From positions 1,178,001 through 1,242,000 of the forward strand of contig CP098528.1 in NCBI GenBank assembly GCA_030440445.1: a stretch of 64,000 bases of DNA, given 5' to 3'. Source of the stretch: Halomonas sp. KG2 (GTDB taxonomy: Bacteria > Pseudomonadota > Gammaproteobacteria > Pseudomonadales > Halomonadaceae). Numbering within the stretch: the stretch's first letter is position 1; the number at the start of each line of letters is the position of its first letter. The position numbers and the translations under genes are program-made. A model generated the notes under the pieces. That model made no database searches. It was given only the letters and a program-made list of their open reading frames with translations, and was not told where the DNA came from. This document shows, piece by piece, positions 18,144 to 26,351 of the stretch.

Positions 18144-18761
18144 ATGCAATGGGCCGCGTTTATCCTCGCCGCGCTTGGTTTTGCTTACCTACCCGGACCT
18201 GCGATGTTGTACACCGCAGCGCAAACGCTGGGGCGAGGCCGACGGGCAGGATGGTTAGCGGTTATCGGTGTGCATATCGGTTGCTACGTCCACGTTATTG
18301 CTGCCGCGCTAGGCTTGGCGCTACTGTTTGCGGCTATTCCGCCAGCTTACATTGCGATGAAGGTCATCGGTGGGCTTTACCTGCTCTGGATGGGACTGCG
18401 CCTCTGGAAGCAGGGCATCCGCTCCCATGGCGATGACGTTCCACTGGCAACCACTAAGCGCGTACTGCGTGACAGCTTTCTGGTGGAAGTGCTCAACCCT
18501 AAGACGGCGCTCTTCTTCGTAGCGTTTCTACCTCAATTTGTTCAGCCCGATAGCGCCATACCAGTGGCATGGCAACTGCTTTGGCTCGGTATCGCCACCA
18601 ATGTGCTGTTCTCTTCTGCAGATGTCATGGTGGTGCTGCTGGCTAGCCCTCTGCGGGAGTGGCTACAAAAGTCCCATGGCTCCTCCAGATTGATTCAACG
18701 TATTGGCGGCGGCGTATTAATGGGATTAGGAAGCAATACCCTAGCTCAGGCGGCGCGTTAA
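18144..18761 (+). CDS. LysE-family exporter
   Basis: 205 residues with about six hydrophobic segments. The N-terminal ALGFAYLPGPAMLYTAAQTLGRGRRAG is the LysE/RhtB signature (PGP near residue 20, G-rich loop with basic residues), and FLVEVLNPKTALFFVAFLPQFV carries the conserved NPK motif of the second half. Family members export amino acids or derivatives; the substrate is not predictable here. GGAG lies about ten bases before the ATG. The group II intron sits immediately upstream, between the crotonase terminator and this gene, so splicing or read-through could affect the leader of this gene. Confidence 0.9.
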   Translation: MQWAAFILAALGFAYLPGPAMLYTAAQTLGRGRRAGWLAVIGVHIGCYVHVIAAALGLALLFAAIPPAYIAMKVIGGLYLLWMGLRLWKQGIRSHGDDVPLATTKRVLRDSFLVEVLNPKTALFFVAFLPQFVQPDSAIPVAWQLLWLGIATNVLFSSADVMVVLLASPLREWLQKSHGSSRLIQRIGGGVLMGLGSNTLAQAAR

Positions 18762-18800
18762 GAGTGGCTGCTGATTCATGTCCTTTACCAGGAGCGCTGC

Positions 18801-19496
18801 ATGTTTGACCTATATATTGCCAACAAGAATTACTCGTCTTGGTCGCTGCGCCCTTGGGTGCTAATGAAGGCGTTGAATATTCCCTTCAATGAACACGTCA
18901 TGCCGTTTGAAGGCGGTGTTGGTGAGAGCAATGCCACCTTTAGGCGTTTTTCACCCTCTGGCTTGGTGCCATGCTTGGTGGATTCAGATGTCGAGGTAGC
19001 GGTATGGGACTCGTTGGCCATTGTTGAGTATCTGGCTGAAACGTACCCTGATGTGTGGCCGGAAGACAAAGCGGCACGCGCCTGGGCGCGTTGTGCCAGT
19101 GCCGAAATGCACAGTGGTTTTAGTGCACTGCGCAATGAGTGCTCAATGAATTGTGGCGTGCGTGTTGCGCTAAAAGAGCGTTCAGTAGGCCTAACCAATA
19201 ATTTGGCACGACTAGACACGCTATGGCTGGAAGGCCTTGAACGCTTTGGAGGCCCCTTTCTGGCAGGGGAGCAGTTGTCTGCTGTTGATGCGTTTTACGC
19301 CCCAGTTGCGTTTCGGGTGCAGACGTTTAGTCTGCCGCTGAGCGAAGTATCACAGGCTTATGTTCAGCGTCTGATTGCACATCCGGCGATGGAAGAGTGG
19401 TACCAAGCCGCCTTGGCAGAAACCTGGCGTGAGCCGATGCATGAGCAGGACACGATTAAAAACGCCGCCTTATTAAACGATTACCGAGCGGTATAG
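18801..19496 (+). CDS. Glutathione S-transferase family protein
   Basis: 231 residues. The N-terminal thioredoxin fold has YSSWSLRPWVLMKAL, with Ser in the place of a catalytic Ser/Tyr/Cys, and GLVPCLVD-x-DVEVAVWDSLAIVEYLAE, the glutathione-binding region with the cis-Pro and the (D/E)S pair. The C-terminal part is the all-helical GST domain with SAVDAFYAPVAFR. An AGGAG site precedes the ATG. It is 39 bases downstream of the LysE gene and may be co-transcribed. It resembles uncharacterised YfcF-type GSTs; a real substrate is unknown. Confidence 0.88.
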   Translation: MFDLYIANKNYSSWSLRPWVLMKALNIPFNEHVMPFEGGVGESNATFRRFSPSGLVPCLVDSDVEVAVWDSLAIVEYLAETYPDVWPEDKAARAWARCASAEMHSGFSALRNECSMNCGVRVALKERSVGLTNNLARLDTLWLEGLERFGGPFLAGEQLSAVDAFYAPVAFRVQTFSLPLSEVSQAYVQRLIAHPAMEEWYQAALAETWREPMHEQDTIKNAALLNDYRAV

Positions 19497-19562
19497 CGCA
19501 GTGTCGCCCCTGTGTTTCGATAAATCCGCTACACTGACGCAAATTTTAGATGGATATTTCCA

Positions 19563-20102
19563 ATGGCGTTGAGTGCTACCCCTTACAAAGTTGATGTCAA
19601 CCTGACCGACCTTGATCGCAATGTCTATGAGACACTGCGTTTTACCGTGGCTCGGCACCCTTCTGAAACCGAAGACCGGATGTGCGCACGTTTAATCGCC
19701 TACCTATTGTGGTACAGCGAAGCGCTCGCTTTTGGTCGTGGCCTTTCCGATGTGGACGAACCCGCCTTGTGGGAAAAAAGCTTGGATGGCCGCGTGCTGC
19801 ATTGGATAGAAGTCGGTTTGCCAGATGCCGAGCGTCTTACTTGGTGTTCACGCCGTGCGGAGCGGGTGTCACTATTAGCTTATGGGCGAGTAGATCTTTG
19901 GGAAAATAAAGTGCTACCGGCGGTGGCATCGCTCAAGAATGTGCATGTAGCAGGGCTACCGCAAGAGGCACTTGCTACTATCGCAGAGGGTCTGCCACGG
20001 TCCATTAACTGGGCAGTCATGATCAGCGACGGCTCGCTGTTCATTACCGATGAAAATGGCCAGCATGAAGTAACTCCTCAGTGGCTTCTCCGTGAGCGTT
20101 AG
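19563..20102 (+). CDS. yaeQ: YaeQ family protein
   Basis: 179 residues, matching E. coli YaeQ (181) in length. The start MALSATPYKVDVNLTDLDRNVYETL and the block TEDRMCARLIAYLLWYSEALAFGRGLSDVDEPALWEKSLDGRVLHWIEVGLPDAERL are diagnostic of the family, which has a restriction-endonuclease-like (PD-(D/E)XK) fold of unknown cellular role. The Asp and Glu of DEPALWEKSLDG lie where the fold's acidic residues are expected. An ATG at 19563 follows a weak leader. Confidence 0.93.
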   Translation: MALSATPYKVDVNLTDLDRNVYETLRFTVARHPSETEDRMCARLIAYLLWYSEALAFGRGLSDVDEPALWEKSLDGRVLHWIEVGLPDAERLTWCSRRAERVSLLAYGRVDLWENKVLPAVASLKNVHVAGLPQEALATIAEGLPRSINWAVMISDGSLFITDENGQHEVTPQWLLRER

Positions 20103-20294
20103 AAAGTTCAAAGCTAGCGAGTGGCCATGCTGTGGCGACGTTTTTTCCACGACAGGATGTCGAGATAGGCAGTGAGTTAGCGATGTAGATAGCAAGAAAG
20201 TACGCTTGCTATCTATTCGTGCCATTACATACAATCATTCATGTTTGTTAATAATTGATCGCTCTTGCTTTCCCCAATACTCAAGGATTGAGCC

Positions 20295-20956
20295 GTGAAT
20301 AATACCTCTGCTCTAGGCAGGAAGGTGCTGCTTGTTATTTTACCGTTAAGCCTAATGCCCGCATTGGCCGCGGCTAGCGATAGCTCCCTGTCGGTAAAGT
20401 TTGCAAATGATGGCCTTGCCAGCAGCGATGACGGCCATTTTACCAGTGGTTTTGAGCTTAACTGGACCTTTACGCCGCAAGAAGCAAGTTGGGTGCAACG
20501 CCTTGCGACAGCGTTGCCCGATAGCCTTATCGGCCAAGCGGATAGGGCGTCTTACCGTTTGATTCACCAGATTTATACGCCGAACAATATCGAGCGCCGC
20601 GCGTTGATCGAGGATGATCGCCCTTATGCAGGTCTTGTCTACGGCGGAGTGTCGCTCTATGAAGACGTGCCGATGGGGCAATGGACGCAAGCGACCGATT
20701 TACATCTCGATATTGGGCTCGTGGGGCCATCCTCCCTTGCTGACAGTATTCAGCGCGAAGTACACCTAGTCACCGATAGCGATCGTCCTCGAGGCTGGCA
20801 AAATCAGCTGGGCGATGAGGCGCTGGTGAATTTAACCGTTCGTCGCCAATGGTGGAATGACATACCACTAGTCGGTAAACAGTTCTCCCACGGGCCCAGT
20901 GTGGGGGCAGCGTTAGGCAACTTATATACCTATGCTAGTGCTGGCTATAGCGGTGA
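20295..20956 (+). pseudogene. lpxR: lpxR (lipid A 3'-O-deacylase), 5' part, split by IS element
   Basis: Codons for about 220 residues of an LpxR/DUF2219 outer-membrane protein: a signal peptide (LLVILPLSLMPALAAAS), then SLSVKFANDGLASSDDGHFTSG and EDDRPYAGLVYGG, which hold the Asn/Asp residues typical of the LpxR active site and calcium site. The frame is cut at ASAGYSG by the IS; read-through inside the IS adds about ten foreign codons to a stop at 20988-20990. Joining to 22628 across a GA duplication restores one frame of 334 residues. The enzyme removes the 3'-acyloxyacyl chain of lipid A in the outer membrane. In this strain it is probably inactive. Confidence 0.88.
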
Positions 20957-20986
20957 TTTTCAACCCAGTTGTCCAAATGGCTGCGC

Positions 20987-22096
20987 TTAAGCAGCCTGTT
21001 GATTACGCTCGATTTCGTGCATTTTTCCCGGGTTAAGCGAGACTGGGCCGGTGACTTCCCAGTTTCGAGTGTGGCCCGACCAGCGTTGCGGATGTCGCTG
21101 CTTCGCACGTTGGTATACCGCGTTCCGGCGTTCCAGGCGCTCTTGGTCTACGCCGCGATGACGGTCCGCTGGCGTGACATACTGGATGCCACTGTGCAGG
21201 TGCTGTTCGTTGTAAGCCCGCTCGAACGCTAGCATCCATTCTCGTACCGCGCCCAGCGATGCGAAGCCCTTGGTGGGCCACGCTGGACAGTATTTGACGG
21301 TACGGAACAGCGCTTCCGAGTAAGGGTTATCATTGCTTACTCTCGGCCGACTGTAAGACATCAACATGCCCAGCTCTGTTAGCCTCGCTTTGAGCGTATA
21401 GGAGGTCATCGGTGCTCCGTTATCAGAGTGCAGTACTGGCGGCTGATGCCAGCAACCTTCTCGCAGCAAGGCACGTTCCAAAAGCTGTTTAGCCAACTCG
21501 CCCGATTCCGTGTCGTGGACTTCCCAAGCAATGATTTTGCGGCTGTAGATATCCATGATCAGGTAAAGATACCAGTGCTGACCTCGCACAACGGAGGCAC
21601 AATAACTGATGTCCCAGCTCCAGACCTGGTTTGGCCCTGTAGCCGTAAAGCTAGTCGGCTCGGGGACTGAACGACGTGGTTTCATACGGCCACGATGGTG
21701 CTGCTGATGATGCTTTTTCAAGACCCGATAAAACGACGATTCGGAGGCCAGATAGACGCCTTCGTCGGCCAATAAAGGAACGATTTGAGACGGCGGCAAG
21801 CTCTGATACTCGGGGCGATGGCACGTGTTCAAAATGGCTTGCTCTTCCTCATGCGTCAGCTGATGCGGCTGCCTGTGTTGCCCTGCATGTGGACGCTGAT
21901 CCTCGACAATAGCGCCGCGCTCAGATCGCCACCGCTTCAGTGTGCGTTCGCTTATGCCGATCACGGCAGCCGCTTGATAACGGGACGCGCCACCCATAAC
22001 CGCTTCGTCAAATAGCGCGATGAGCCTTGCACGTTCCTTTAGAGGCGTTAGTCGTCCTCGCCGCTGTCCGGATCCTCGCCGTACAAGGCTTCGAGC
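20987..22096 (-). CDS. IS3-family transposase OrfB (made as OrfAB by -1 frameshift)
   Basis: 369 codons from the slippery site to the stop, in the -1 frame relative to OrfA. After an HTH segment (SRYQAAAVIGISERTLKRWR) comes the rve/integrase core with the DDE triad: Asp in VWSWDISYC, Asp in PVLHSDNGAPM, Glu in NPYSEALFRTVKY. The C-terminus has the family's NEQHLHSGIQYVTPADRH. No ATG with a ribosome binding site precedes the domain in this frame, so the natural product should be an OrfAB fusion of roughly 520 residues. The open frame itself extends upstream to 22264. Confidence 0.88.
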   Translation of the reverse strand, partial: ARSLVRRGSGQRRGRLTPLKERARLIALFDEAVMGGASRYQAAAVIGISERTLKRWRSERGAIVEDQRPHAGQHRQPHQLTHEEEQAILNTCHRPEYQSLPPSQIVPLLADEGVYLASESSFYRVLKKHHQQHHRGRMKPRRSVPEPTSFTATGPNQVWSWDISYCASVVRGQHWYLYLIMDIYSRKIIAWEVHDTESGELAKQLLERALLREGCWHQPPVLHSDNGAPMTSYTLKARLTELGMLMSYSRPRVSNDNPYSEALFRTVKYCPAWPTKGFASLGAVREWMLAFERAYNEQHLHSGIQYVTPADRHRGVDQERLERRNAVYQRAKQRHPQRWSGHTRNWEVTGPVSLNPGKMHEIERNQQAA

Positions 22097-22557
22097 TTTT
22101 TTGAAAGCACCAGCAACGACGTTGTTTCTGCCAGCACCTTGTCTTTGCGCCGTACTTCCGCTTTGAGCTGCTTGATGGTCTTTCGGTCTTCTTTGCGCTG
22201 TTTCTGCGCTGCTTTTGCCTGCTCTTCTTGCCGACCAGCTCCTTCGAGACAAGCGGCTTTCCATTGCTGGATTTGCTCGGGATAAAGGCCTTTTTCACGA
22301 CAGTAAGCGCCAAGCTCTGTTTCTGACATCGTCGCGGTTTCGATGACAACGGCTAGCTTGGCGTCAGGTGACCATTCGTTGTCGCCTTGGGTGTAACCCG
22401 GCACAGGCACTCCTTTTTCTCGACACTGTTTTAACCAACTATACAGCGTCGCGTTGGAGATGCCTTCTTCCGTTGCTACCGACGCCACACTGCGATTGTG
22501 GGGCGGCAATAACTTTTTCAGGATGGCGGCTTTACGCTCTTCAGAATAACGTGGCAC
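22048..22557 (-). CDS. IS3-family transposase OrfA
   Basis: 169 residues from the GTG at 22557 (protein begins PRYSEERKAAILKK after the initiator); the open frame goes on to a TTG at 22614 that would lie within the inverted repeat. An HTH_Tnp-like domain (NRSVASVATEEGISNATLYSWLKQCREKG) is followed by a second helical module (ETELGAYCREKGLYPEQIQQWK) and a coiled coil rich in Lys/Glu/Gln that ends in LVLSKKLEALYG. It binds the IS ends and regulates transposition. The last codons overlap OrfB. Confidence 0.85.
   Translation of the reverse strand: MPRYSEERKAAILKKLLPPHNRSVASVATEEGISNATLYSWLKQCREKGVPVPGYTQGDNEWSPDAKLAVVIETATMSETELGAYCREKGLYPEQIQQWKAACLEGAGRQEEQAKAAQKQRKEDRKTIKQLKAEVRRKDKVLAETTSLLVLSKKLEALYGEDPDSGEDD
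22096..22102 (-). other. Programmed -1 frameshift site A AAA AAG
   Basis: On the minus strand the heptamer reads AAAAAAG. Counting from the OrfA start, AAA and AAG fall exactly on zero-frame codons (the two Lys of LSKKLEAL), and a one-base slip leads into the OrfB frame at GCTCGA. This is the standard slippery heptamer of IS3 elements. I did not identify a specific downstream stimulatory hairpin. Confidence 0.85.
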
Positions 22558-22625
22558 ATGAATTCCATACCGCTCCCTCTGGACTGAGTTTAGGCGATAT
22601 CGCCAACCGGACAACTAGGCTGACA

Positions 22626-22970
22626 GAGGGGGATAGCGTACGCTGGGGAGATGATGCCGAAGGTATTCCTGCGCTGACACCCAACCCGGGTAGCCGTCAT
22701 CTAATGAGTGGCCATCGTGGGTGGCAGTGGTATCTGTTTGCAAATGTAGAAGGCTATTACATGGCGCAGAACCTAACACTGGATGGTAATACATTCAGAG
22801 ATAGCCACTCTGTTGACCGTGAAGAATGGGTAGCAGAAGCCTCCGCAGGGCTTGCCATGGCCTGGGAGGACTGGCAAGTAACGTATGCCGCTGTTCAGCG
22901 TACTCGTGAGTTTGATGGGCAAGATGAGCAGGACAAATTCGGGGCGATTACGTTAACGAGACGTTTTTAG
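22626..22970 (+). pseudogene. lpxR: lpxR, 3' part after the IS element
   Basis: Encodes the last 114 residues or so of the LpxR barrel: GDSVRWGDDAEGIPAL, then HRGWQWYLFANVEGYYMAQNLTLDGNTF, the DREEWVAEASAGLAMAWEDW strand pair and a C-terminal FGAITLTRRF ending in Phe, the usual last residue of outer-membrane barrels. It continues the frame of the fragment ending at 20956. It has no start of its own, so it is not expected to be expressed as a functional protein. Confidence 0.88.
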
Positions 22971-23137
22971 AGTGGCGATAAAAAGAAGCAATCAACGTAT
23001 TATCGATACGCCTGTCAGTATGACGAAAGGGGATGTTTCCTCTCGTAAAATAGCACTTATGCAATGAACTGCGCTGACGGGAGTAGTCGACAGTGGTAAT
23101 CTGCGGCACTTTGTTTCTTAACACTTAAGGACGTACC

Positions 23138-23455
23138 GTGAATATTAAAGCGAATCTCTCTATTCTAGATATTATTGGCCACTTGCTGATTTGGGTCGTG
23201 CTAACCATTATTACCTTCGGGATTGCACTGTTTTTCTTCCCTTATTCGTTTGCCCGCTTTGTGATTAACCGTACCTCGGTGGTCGATCTTGCAACAGGCG
23301 TAGAACGTAAAATGGTGTGTGATATCAATATTTTTAGCAATATTGGTCATATTATTTTGTGGATGATTATCTCAATTTTGACGCTCGGGCTCGGGTATAT
23401 TTTTTACGTCTATCGTGTTTGGAATTACGCACTGAATAACTCTCGCGTCCAGTAA
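23138..23455 (+). CDS. Small membrane protein with internal duplication
   Basis: 105 residues from a GTG with an AAGGA site eight bases ahead. The protein is two copies of one unit: DIIGHLLIWVVLTIITFGIALFFFPYSFARFVIN (about 10-43) and SNIGHIILWMIISILTLGLGYIFYVYRVWNYALN (about 67-100). Each unit is one long or two short membrane helices ending with an aromatic/basic edge. Short membrane proteins of similar look are filed as DUF6693 or DUF898-like, but I cannot assign it firmly. Function unknown. Confidence 0.75.
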   Translation: MNIKANLSILDIIGHLLIWVVLTIITFGIALFFFPYSFARFVINRTSVVDLATGVERKMVCDINIFSNIGHIILWMIISILTLGLGYIFYVYRVWNYALNNSRVQ

Positions 23456-23666
23456 CTGTTACCTAGTAAGAAGAAGTAGCTGCTTTCAAAGGCTTTTGTC
23501 ACGCTGCGGCTCAATCGTTTGGGAGATGAAAGCCAGGTTTCTGCCCAGTTCTTGCCTCAAGTAGGAGCGCTAGAGCTGGGCTGACAAGGCTTTATTGGTT
23601 CTGAGCGCTTTGTCGGTGAAGGGAAGTGCCCCTATGGTGCCTAGTCTGGATGGTTTGTATAGATGG

Positions 23667-23897
23667 TCAGTGTGGATGCTTAATAAGCACTTTAACCAAT
23701 CGCCGTACAATAGGAGATACTAGGTTAATTACCGGTAGAGCAACCGCAAAAGCAAATAGCCATGCCTTCAACCAAACAAAGATAATGCCCTCGATGAAGC
23801 CGACATTGTAGAGCGTAATCACCAGCGACATAATGCACGACATAAACAGTGCCATTAAGAAAGAAAATATCAGCTGGGCGTATTTTGGATCAAACAT
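23667..23897 (-). CDS. DUF2798 family membrane protein
   Basis: 76 residues. Two membrane helices: FSFLMALFMSCIMSLVITLYN (about 11-31) and VWLKAWLFAFAVALPVINLVSPIVRRLV (about 41-68). The MALFMSCIMSLVITLYN segment and the closing Pro-rich helix with VRRLV are the hallmarks of DUF2798 proteins, whose function is unknown. It is transcribed alone, convergent with the duplicated small membrane protein across 211 bases in which I see nothing notable. Confidence 0.8.
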   Translation of the reverse strand: MFDPKYAQLIFSFLMALFMSCIMSLVITLYNVGFIEGIIFVWLKAWLFAFAVALPVINLVSPIVRRLVKVLIKHPH

Positions 23898-24058
23898 GGA
23901 CTGCCTCTGTCAGACACACTATGAATAATGAAGTAAAAATCGCTAACTCAATCAGGATCGATAATGCAGTAAAGAGCGATAGTGGAACACGGTAAATCGC
24001 CATCCTTAGCGATCGTTAGCCAATGCGGCCGCCTTACCGGTTCACAGTTGTCCTTGGT

Positions 24059-24922
24059 TTAACGTTTATCTTCGGTCTTGTGATCAAAATCACTGGCATC
24101 GTGACGCTCGTGGAGCTGTTCGCCAGGCTCTCCCCAGGTGCGGTTAACCATTCGGCCACGTTGAACGGCTGGGCGTGCGTCAATCTCATCGGTCCAGCGT
24201 AAGACGTTCTGATAGGTATGAGCTTCTAAAAACTCAGCGGCTTCATACACGCGGTTTTTTACCAGTGCGCCGTACCATGGGTGAATCGCCATATCTGCGA
24301 TGGTGTACTCATCACCCGCCATAAAACGGTTATCTGCTAAGTGACGATCCAATACATCCAACTGACGTTTCACTTCCATGGTATAGCGATCAATCGGGTA
24401 CTGGTATTTTTCTGGTGCGTAAGCATAAAAGTGACCAAAGCCGCCACCCAGCATGGGCGCGCTGCCCATTTGCCAAAATAACCAGGATAGGCACTCGGTC
24501 CGCTTCGCTGGGTCGTTGGGTAAGAACGCAGCAAATTTCTCAGCTAAATAAAGCAGAATCGCACCTGACTCAAAGACCCGCTGGGGCGGAGTGGTGCTGT
24601 GATCCATTAGCGCTGGAATCTTAGAGTTGGGGTTTACCTCAACAAAGCCGCTGCCAAACTGATCACCTTCGCCAATTTGTATCAGGTGAGCATCGTATTC
24701 CGCTTGTTTAATACCCTGTTCCAGCAGCTCTTCAAGCATTACGGTGACTTTCACGCCGTTGGGGGTTGCCAGAGAGTAAAGCTGTAGCGGATGCTTACCC
24801 ACGGGTAATACTTTCTCGTGGGTCGCACCAGCAACGGGGCGATTGATGTTAGCGAATTTTCCACCGTTACCAGGTTCCCATTTCCAAACCCGCGGTGGCG
24901 TATAGGTCGTGTTGTCGCTCAT
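24059..24922 (-). CDS. yghU: Glutathione-dependent disulfide-bond oxidoreductase YghU
   Basis: 287 residues from the ATG at 24922, almost the same length as E. coli YghU; a longer frame to 24970 adds an unrelated N-terminus. The start SDNTTYTPPRVWKWEPGNGGKFANINRPVAGATHEK is diagnostic, followed by the thioredoxin-fold region LYSLATPNGVKVTVMLEELLE, NPNSKIPAL and ESGAILLYLAEKF, then the helical GST domain with FGHFYAYAPEKYQYPIDRYTMEVKRQLDVLDRHL. E. coli YghU binds two glutathiones and acts as a disulfide reductase. It is divergent from the racemase gene. Confidence 0.94.
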   Translation of the reverse strand: MSDNTTYTPPRVWKWEPGNGGKFANINRPVAGATHEKVLPVGKHPLQLYSLATPNGVKVTVMLEELLEQGIKQAEYDAHLIQIGEGDQFGSGFVEVNPNSKIPALMDHSTTPPQRVFESGAILLYLAEKFAAFLPNDPAKRTECLSWLFWQMGSAPMLGGGFGHFYAYAPEKYQYPIDRYTMEVKRQLDVLDRHLADNRFMAGDEYTIADMAIHPWYGALVKNRVYEAAEFLEAHTYQNVLRWTDEIDARPAVQRGRMVNRTWGEPGEQLHERHDASDFDHKTEDKR

Positions 24923-25076
24923 GATGTCCTCGCTATTCCTACAATAAAAAAGGGCGGTGCGGCGACTCACCCGAAATGTTGCGGCTACTAAGGCGTTATG
25001 GGGCCTTAAAATGTGGGTACAAGGATAGTGGGTTGTTAGTCTGATAATAAATAGTTATTTACCATGGAGAAATGTG

Positions 25077-25772
25077 ATGCGGACTATTGGCGTATTAGGC
25101 GGTATGAGCTGGGAGTCGACACAAAGCTATTATCAGGCGCTAAACCAAGGGATTAATCAGGCTCTTGGCGGTTTTCACTCAGCGCAGATTGTGATGGTAA
25201 GTGTTGATTTTGCTGAAATAGAAACCCTGCAACAACAGGGCGATTGGCAAACTGCTGGCCAGTTACTCGCAAGCGCTGCCAAACGTATTGAAGAGGCTGG
25301 GGCAGAATGTTTACTGCTGGCCACCAATACCATGCACAACGTCGCGCCTGCGATTGAAGCCGCTATTCAGATTCCCTTTTTGCACATCGCCGATGCTACC
25401 GGGGAAAAATGTCAGAGTGATGGCGTGACTCGGGTTGGGTTGATAGGCACCCGTTTCACGATGGAGCAGGACTTTTACAAGGCGCGCTTAAAAGAGCGCT
25501 TTGGGATTGATGTCGTCATTCCGAATGAACAAGAACGTGCTGAGGTGCACCAGGTCATTTTCGACGAGCTATGCCATGGCCATATCCACGCCTCATCGCG
25601 TGAGCGTTATCTGGATATTATGACGTCGCTACACCAGCAGGGCGCCGAGGCGATCATTCTAGGTTGTACCGAGATAGCGCTGTTGATTGAGCAGAAACAC
25701 ACCCAGATACCGCTTTATGACACCACCGCTCTGCACGCAAGCAAAGCGGTGGCCTGGGCGCTAGATAATTAA
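25077..25772 (+). CDS. Amino-acid racemase, YgeA-like (aspartate/glutamate racemase family)
   Basis: 231 residues from the ATG at 25077, which has GGAG about seven bases upstream; a GTG directly before it is less likely. Motifs are [11 protein letters not shown], the first catalytic segment [11 protein letters not shown] with Thr83 rather than Cys, and the second [10 protein letters not shown] with Cys197. The Thr/Cys pair is what is described for the broad-specificity E. coli racemase YgeA, and the residue numbers coincide. It interconverts L- and D-amino acids without PLP. The last four bases overlap the end of the convergent ohr gene. Confidence 0.88.
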   Translation: MRTIGVLGGMSWESTQSYYQALNQGINQALGGFHSAQIVMVSVDFAEIETLQQQGDWQTAGQLLASAAKRIEEAGAECLLLATNTMHNVAPAIEAAIQIPFLHIADATGEKCQSDGVTRVGLIGTRFTMEQDFYKARLKERFGIDVVIPNEQERAEVHQVIFDELCHGHIHASSRERYLDIMTSLHQQGAEAIILGCTEIALLIEQKHTQIPLYDTTALHASKAVAWALDN

Positions 25773-26194
25773 ACCAGCGTCAGAGTGACATCGATATTTC
25801 CGCGGGTAGCATTGGAGTAGGGGCACACAATATGGGCTTTGTCGACCAGTGCTTGGGCAACGTCTTTTTCCAAACCAGGTAAGCTAATTTTCAGCTCAAC
25901 TTCAATGCCGAAGCCGGTAGGAATAGCGCCAATACCCACACTGCCATCGATCTGGGTATCGTCGGACAGTTTAACTTTTTCCTGGCTGGCGACGTGCTTA
26001 AGAGCACCTAAAAAGCAAGCAGAGTAGCCTGCAGCAAACAGCTGTTCGGGGTTGGTGCCTTCACCGCCGGCGCCACCTAGCTCTTTCGGTGTGCTGAGCT
26101 GAACATTCAGCGCGCCGTCAGAGGACTTAGCATGACCCTCGCGGCCGCCAGTGGCGTGAGCATGTGCGCGGTAAGCAACAGTTTCAATAGACAT
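25769..26194 (-). CDS. ohr: Organic hydroperoxide resistance protein Ohr
   Basis: 141 residues, the standard Ohr length. The peroxidatic Cys60 lies in [14 protein letters not shown] and the resolving Cys124 in [13 protein letters not shown]; this Cys spacing and the [11 protein letters not shown] block separate Ohr from OsmC. It reduces organic (lipid) hydroperoxides in the cytoplasm, usually with lipoylated proteins as reductant. The regulator OhrR is encoded 157 bases upstream on the same strand, with a candidate operator and a tandem repeat in between. Confidence 0.95.
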   Translation of the reverse strand: MSIETVAYRAHAHATGGREGHAKSSDGALNVQLSTPKELGGAGGEGTNPEQLFAAGYSACFLGALKHVASQEKVKLSDDTQIDGSVGIGAIPTGFGIEVELKISLPGLEKDVAQALVDKAHIVCPYSNATRGNIDVTLTLV

Positions 26195-26214
26195 AGATTA
26201 TTTCCTAAACCTGG

Positions 26215-26256
26215 TTGTTATGGACATGGCTGTTATGGACATGGTTGTCATGAGCC
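26215..26256. repeat. 15-base tandem repeat in the ohr leader
   Basis: TTGTTATGGACATGG (26215-26229) is followed by CTGTTATGGACATGG (26230-26244) and a partial third unit TTGTCATGAGCC. The repeat starts about 20 bases upstream of the ohr start codon, on the leader side. No known binding motif is recognised in it. Confidence 0.75.
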
Positions 26257-26295
26257 AAACGTGTGTTTGGGGTTTTAATTTAGTGCAGCTTTATT

Positions 26296-26305
26296 TTGCG
26301 CGCAA
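26296..26305. promoter_or_regulatory. Candidate OhrR operator upstream of ohr
   Basis: TTGCGCGCAA is a perfect 10-base palindrome in an AT-rich setting, about 100 bases before the ohr start. A related near-palindrome, TAACGCGTAA, lies upstream of ohrR at 26824-26833. The link to OhrR is inferred from position only. Confidence 0.4.
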
Positions 26306-26351
26306 GTAAATGACTGAAGAAATTGCCTACCCGGCCACAACGTTCAGCGGG

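Larger units (their letters stand above)
20957..22625 (-). mobile_element. IS3-family insertion sequence, about 1.67 kb
   Basis: The element carries two overlapping minus-strand ORFs with a frameshift site. Imperfect terminal repeats can be aligned: left TTTCAACCCAGTTGTCC and, read inward from the right, TGTCAGCCTAGTTGTCC, both continuing to TGGC. The flanks show only GA on each side (20955-20956 and 22626-22627). A 2-base duplication is shorter than the usual 3-4 for IS3, so the exact ends may be off by one base. Removal of the element plus one GA restores the lpxR frame, which supports these ends. No internal damage to the transposase is seen. Confidence 0.82.

Noticed and set aside
18029..18436. 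135-codon open frame just after the intron RT
   Set aside because: It runs through intron domains V and VI and then into the LysE gene in another frame.
22368..22970. 200-codon open frame taken as a new gene
   Set aside because: Its first part is antisense to the IS transposase; only the part from 22626 is the true 3' end of lpxR.
26215..26256. Start of a CRISPR-like array
   Set aside because: The 15-base units are directly tandem without spacers, and no cas gene is in the window.
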